In this document: one piece after another, positions 7,215 through 8,475 of the stretch
Layout of the letters: every line of letters starts with the position of its first letter
Numbering within the stretch: position 1 is the stretch's first letter
Source: Deltaproteobacteria bacterium
GTDB taxonomy: Bacteria; Desulfobacterota; Desulfobulbia; Desulfobulbales; BM004
Direction of reading: 5' to 3'
DNA length: 8,475 bases
Assembly (NCBI GenBank): GCA_019312985.1
Contig: JAFDCC010000190.1
Coordinates: 1-8,475, forward strand
Position numbers and translations under genes: made by a program
The notes under the pieces: generated by a model
What the model was told of the DNA's origin: nothing
Seen by the model: the letters and a program-made list of their open reading frames with translations, nothing else
Database searches by the model: none

Positions 7215-8341
7215 TAATTCCTGTGCCGGATAAGAAGGATGATAAAAAGCGGTGCGCCGATAAGGGCGGTGATGATGCCAACCGGCAGTTCTCCCGACGA
7301 GGGGATCACCCGGGCCAGGAGGTCGCAGACGATGAGGTAGGAAGCACCGCCGAGCAAACACGAGGGGACGAGCAGACGGTGGTCCGGGCCGAACACCATC
7401 CGGAAGATATGGGGAATGACGAGGCCGACAAATCCCACCAGACCCGAGAGGCTGACAATGATGCTGACCATGAGCGAGGTGACGACGAGGAGGACGAGAA
7501 TGGTATTTTTCACATTGATCCCCATGGCCGCCGCGGTCTCCCTGCCGAGAAGGAGAAGGTTCATGGGACGGGCCATGATGAAGATCACCGCAAAACAGGG
7601 CAGTACCAGAAAAAGAATGGAAAGCTGCCCCTTCTGCAGGGCGGCGAGGTCACCCATGAGCCAGTAGAGGATGTGCTGCACTTGAAACGAACGGGTCATG
7701 GAGATGAGAAACATGATAACCGCGGCACAGAAGGCGTTCATCATTACGCCGCCGAGCAAAAGTGAATCCCTGCTGAGCATGGTGTTGCCGAGGGTGGCCC
7801 CGGCCAGGGTAGTGACAAAGGCGAGCACCAGGAGGCTCCCGCCAAAGGAAAAGAGAGCGACCCCGGGAAAATAGGAAAGGCCGAGCAGCATTGCGAGGAT
7901 GGCGCCGATGGCCGAGCCTCCTGATATGCCAAGAATGTAGGGTTCGGCCAGGGGGTTGCGCAGCAGGGCCTGGAACACCAGGCCGCCGAGCGCCAGGGTG
8001 CCTCCGACAAAGGCGGCCAGGATTACCCGGGGCAGCCGGATCTGCCAGATGATGGTGCTGCTCACCGAGTCAGGGTCGCCATTGCCGACCAGGATAGCCA
8101 GGGTTTCCATGAAGTGGGTGCCCGACGACCCTGCGGAAATTGCCAGGATGGCGCTGCATGCGAGAACAACACCGAGAAGCAGGGTTGTAACTGTTATCTT
8201 GACACCGATGGACATTGTTTTTTGAGAATTTTTGTTTCCTGCCGAAACGGCCGGGATTTTTTTCCTTTTCATACCAGCTATCTTCCCCGGTCGCTCAATA
8301 ATCCTTGAAAAATGGTAAAAAAACGGGGCGGACCGCGTCAT
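7214..8341 (-). CDS. FecCD/BtuC-family ABC transporter permease
   Basis: This 375-residue inner-membrane permease belongs to the type II importer family used for cobalamin, haem and iron chelates. About ten hydrophobic segments run from residue 48 to the end. Family hallmarks are RLPRVILAAFVGG (102-114), LLRNPLAEPYILGISGG (126-142), the ATPase-coupling stretch LVGFVGLVIPHIFR (301-314) and the C-terminal PSSGELPVGIITALIGAP (347-364). The ATG at 8341 forms an ATGA overlap with the binding-protein stop and has AAGGG close upstream. That start gives an unusually long polar N-terminus of about 45 residues. An in-frame ATG at 8272, preceded by GGGGAAG at 9 nt, would give 352 residues, closer to the usual length. 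Start choice is therefore uncertain; the family is not. Confidence 0.94.
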   Translation of the reverse strand: MTRSAPFFYHFSRIIERPGKIAGMKRKKIPAVSAGNKNSQKTMSIGVKITVTTLLLGVVLACSAILAISAGSSGTHFMETLAILVGNGDPDSVSSTIIWQIRLPRVILAAFVGGTLALGGLVFQALLRNPLAEPYILGISGGSAIGAILAMLLGLSYFPGVALFSFGGSLLVLAFVTTLAGATLGNTMLSRDSLLLGGVMMNAFCAAVIMFLISMTRSFQVQHILYWLMGDLAALQKGQLSILFLVLPCFAVIFIMARPMNLLLLGRETAAAMGINVKNTILVLLVVTSLMVSIIVSLSGLVGFVGLVIPHIFRMVFGPDHRLLVPSCLLGGASYLIVCDLLARVIPSSGELPVGIITALIGAPLFIILLIRHRN

Positions 8342-8475
8342 TTTCCCTTCTGACTTTCAAAAAGCTCCGGGTGCATTATGGCGGCGATCACCTCAAGGCC
8401 ATCCACCAGTCTGGGGGTCGGCCGGTCAAAGAGCTCCGCGTTCACCACGAATATCCTGTCATTTTTCACCGCATC
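8338..8475 (-). CDS. Partial periplasmic substrate-binding protein of the BtuF/FecB type (C-terminal 45 residues)
   Basis: The minus strand is open from the right edge of the window to a TGA at 8338-8340. The 45 residues read DAVKNDRIFVVN, then LFDRPTPRLVDGLEVIAAIMHPELF, and end in SQKGK. The combination 'aVk..rifvv', 'RPtPRlvdGLe' and 'i.HPelf' is the standard C-terminus of cobalamin/ferric-chelate binding proteins (class III, BtuF-like). The stop overlaps the permease ATG (ATGA), completing a binding protein-permease-ATPase set. Most of the gene, including the signal peptide and ligand pocket, lies outside the window, so the ligand cannot be judged. Confidence 0.88.
   Translation of the reverse strand, partial: DAVKNDRIFVVNAELFDRPTPRLVDGLEVIAAIMHPELFESQKGK

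Noticed and set aside
7223..7765. 180-codon plus-strand open frame, very rich in D, E, H and K
   Set aside because: It is antisense to membrane-spanning segments of the permease; the charged composition is what the reverse complement of hydrophobic codons gives.

Overview
The window reads as chromosomal DNA from a moderately GC-rich Gram-negative bacterium. An outer-membrane-type lipoprotein M48 protease with TPRs, a BtuFCD-type uptake system and a WrbA flavoprotein together suggest an anaerobic or facultative lineage. Desulfobacterota (Desulfobulbales/Desulfuromonadales-like) is my best guess, from general protein flavour only and with low confidence. Apart from a partial membrane-protein gene at the left edge (+ strand), every gene is on the minus strand, so the biological order runs from right to left.

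Right-hand operon (8475 down to 3324). It contains the 3' end of a periplasmic substrate-binding protein, a FecCD/BtuC-type permease, a BtuD/FecE-type ATPase, a HyuA-type hydantoinase/oxoprolinase, and a glycosyltransferase that I recognise as a bacterial relative of the tRNA-queuosine mannosyltransferase QTMAN/GTDC1 (formerly DUF3524). Every junction overlaps: ATGA, then TAATG, then 17 nt, then GTGA. This is a tightly coupled five-gene transcript whose promoter lies outside the window. The transporter most resembles cobalamin or ferric-siderophore importers. Because the queuosine enzyme QueG needs cobalamin, a B12 importer beside a queuosine-glycosylating enzyme would make metabolic sense, but that link is inference.

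Middle and left operon (3294 down to 380). A plausible sigma70-like promoter (TTGCTT-N17-CATACT) precedes a BepA-like M48 metalloprotease lipoprotein with TPRs, a WrbA-type NAD(P)H:quinone oxidoreductase and a nitroreductase-family flavoprotein. The gaps are only 19 and 24 nt, and transcription ends at a strong intrinsic terminator (9-bp stem followed by eight U). This looks like an envelope-quality-control and redox-detoxification unit.

Left edge (1-291). This is the C-terminal part of an unrecognised multi-pass membrane protein, convergent with the second operon. I saw no tRNA or rRNA, CRISPR, insertion sequence, riboswitch or attachment site. The only non-coding stretches are 292-467 (terminator) and 3220-3323 (promoter).
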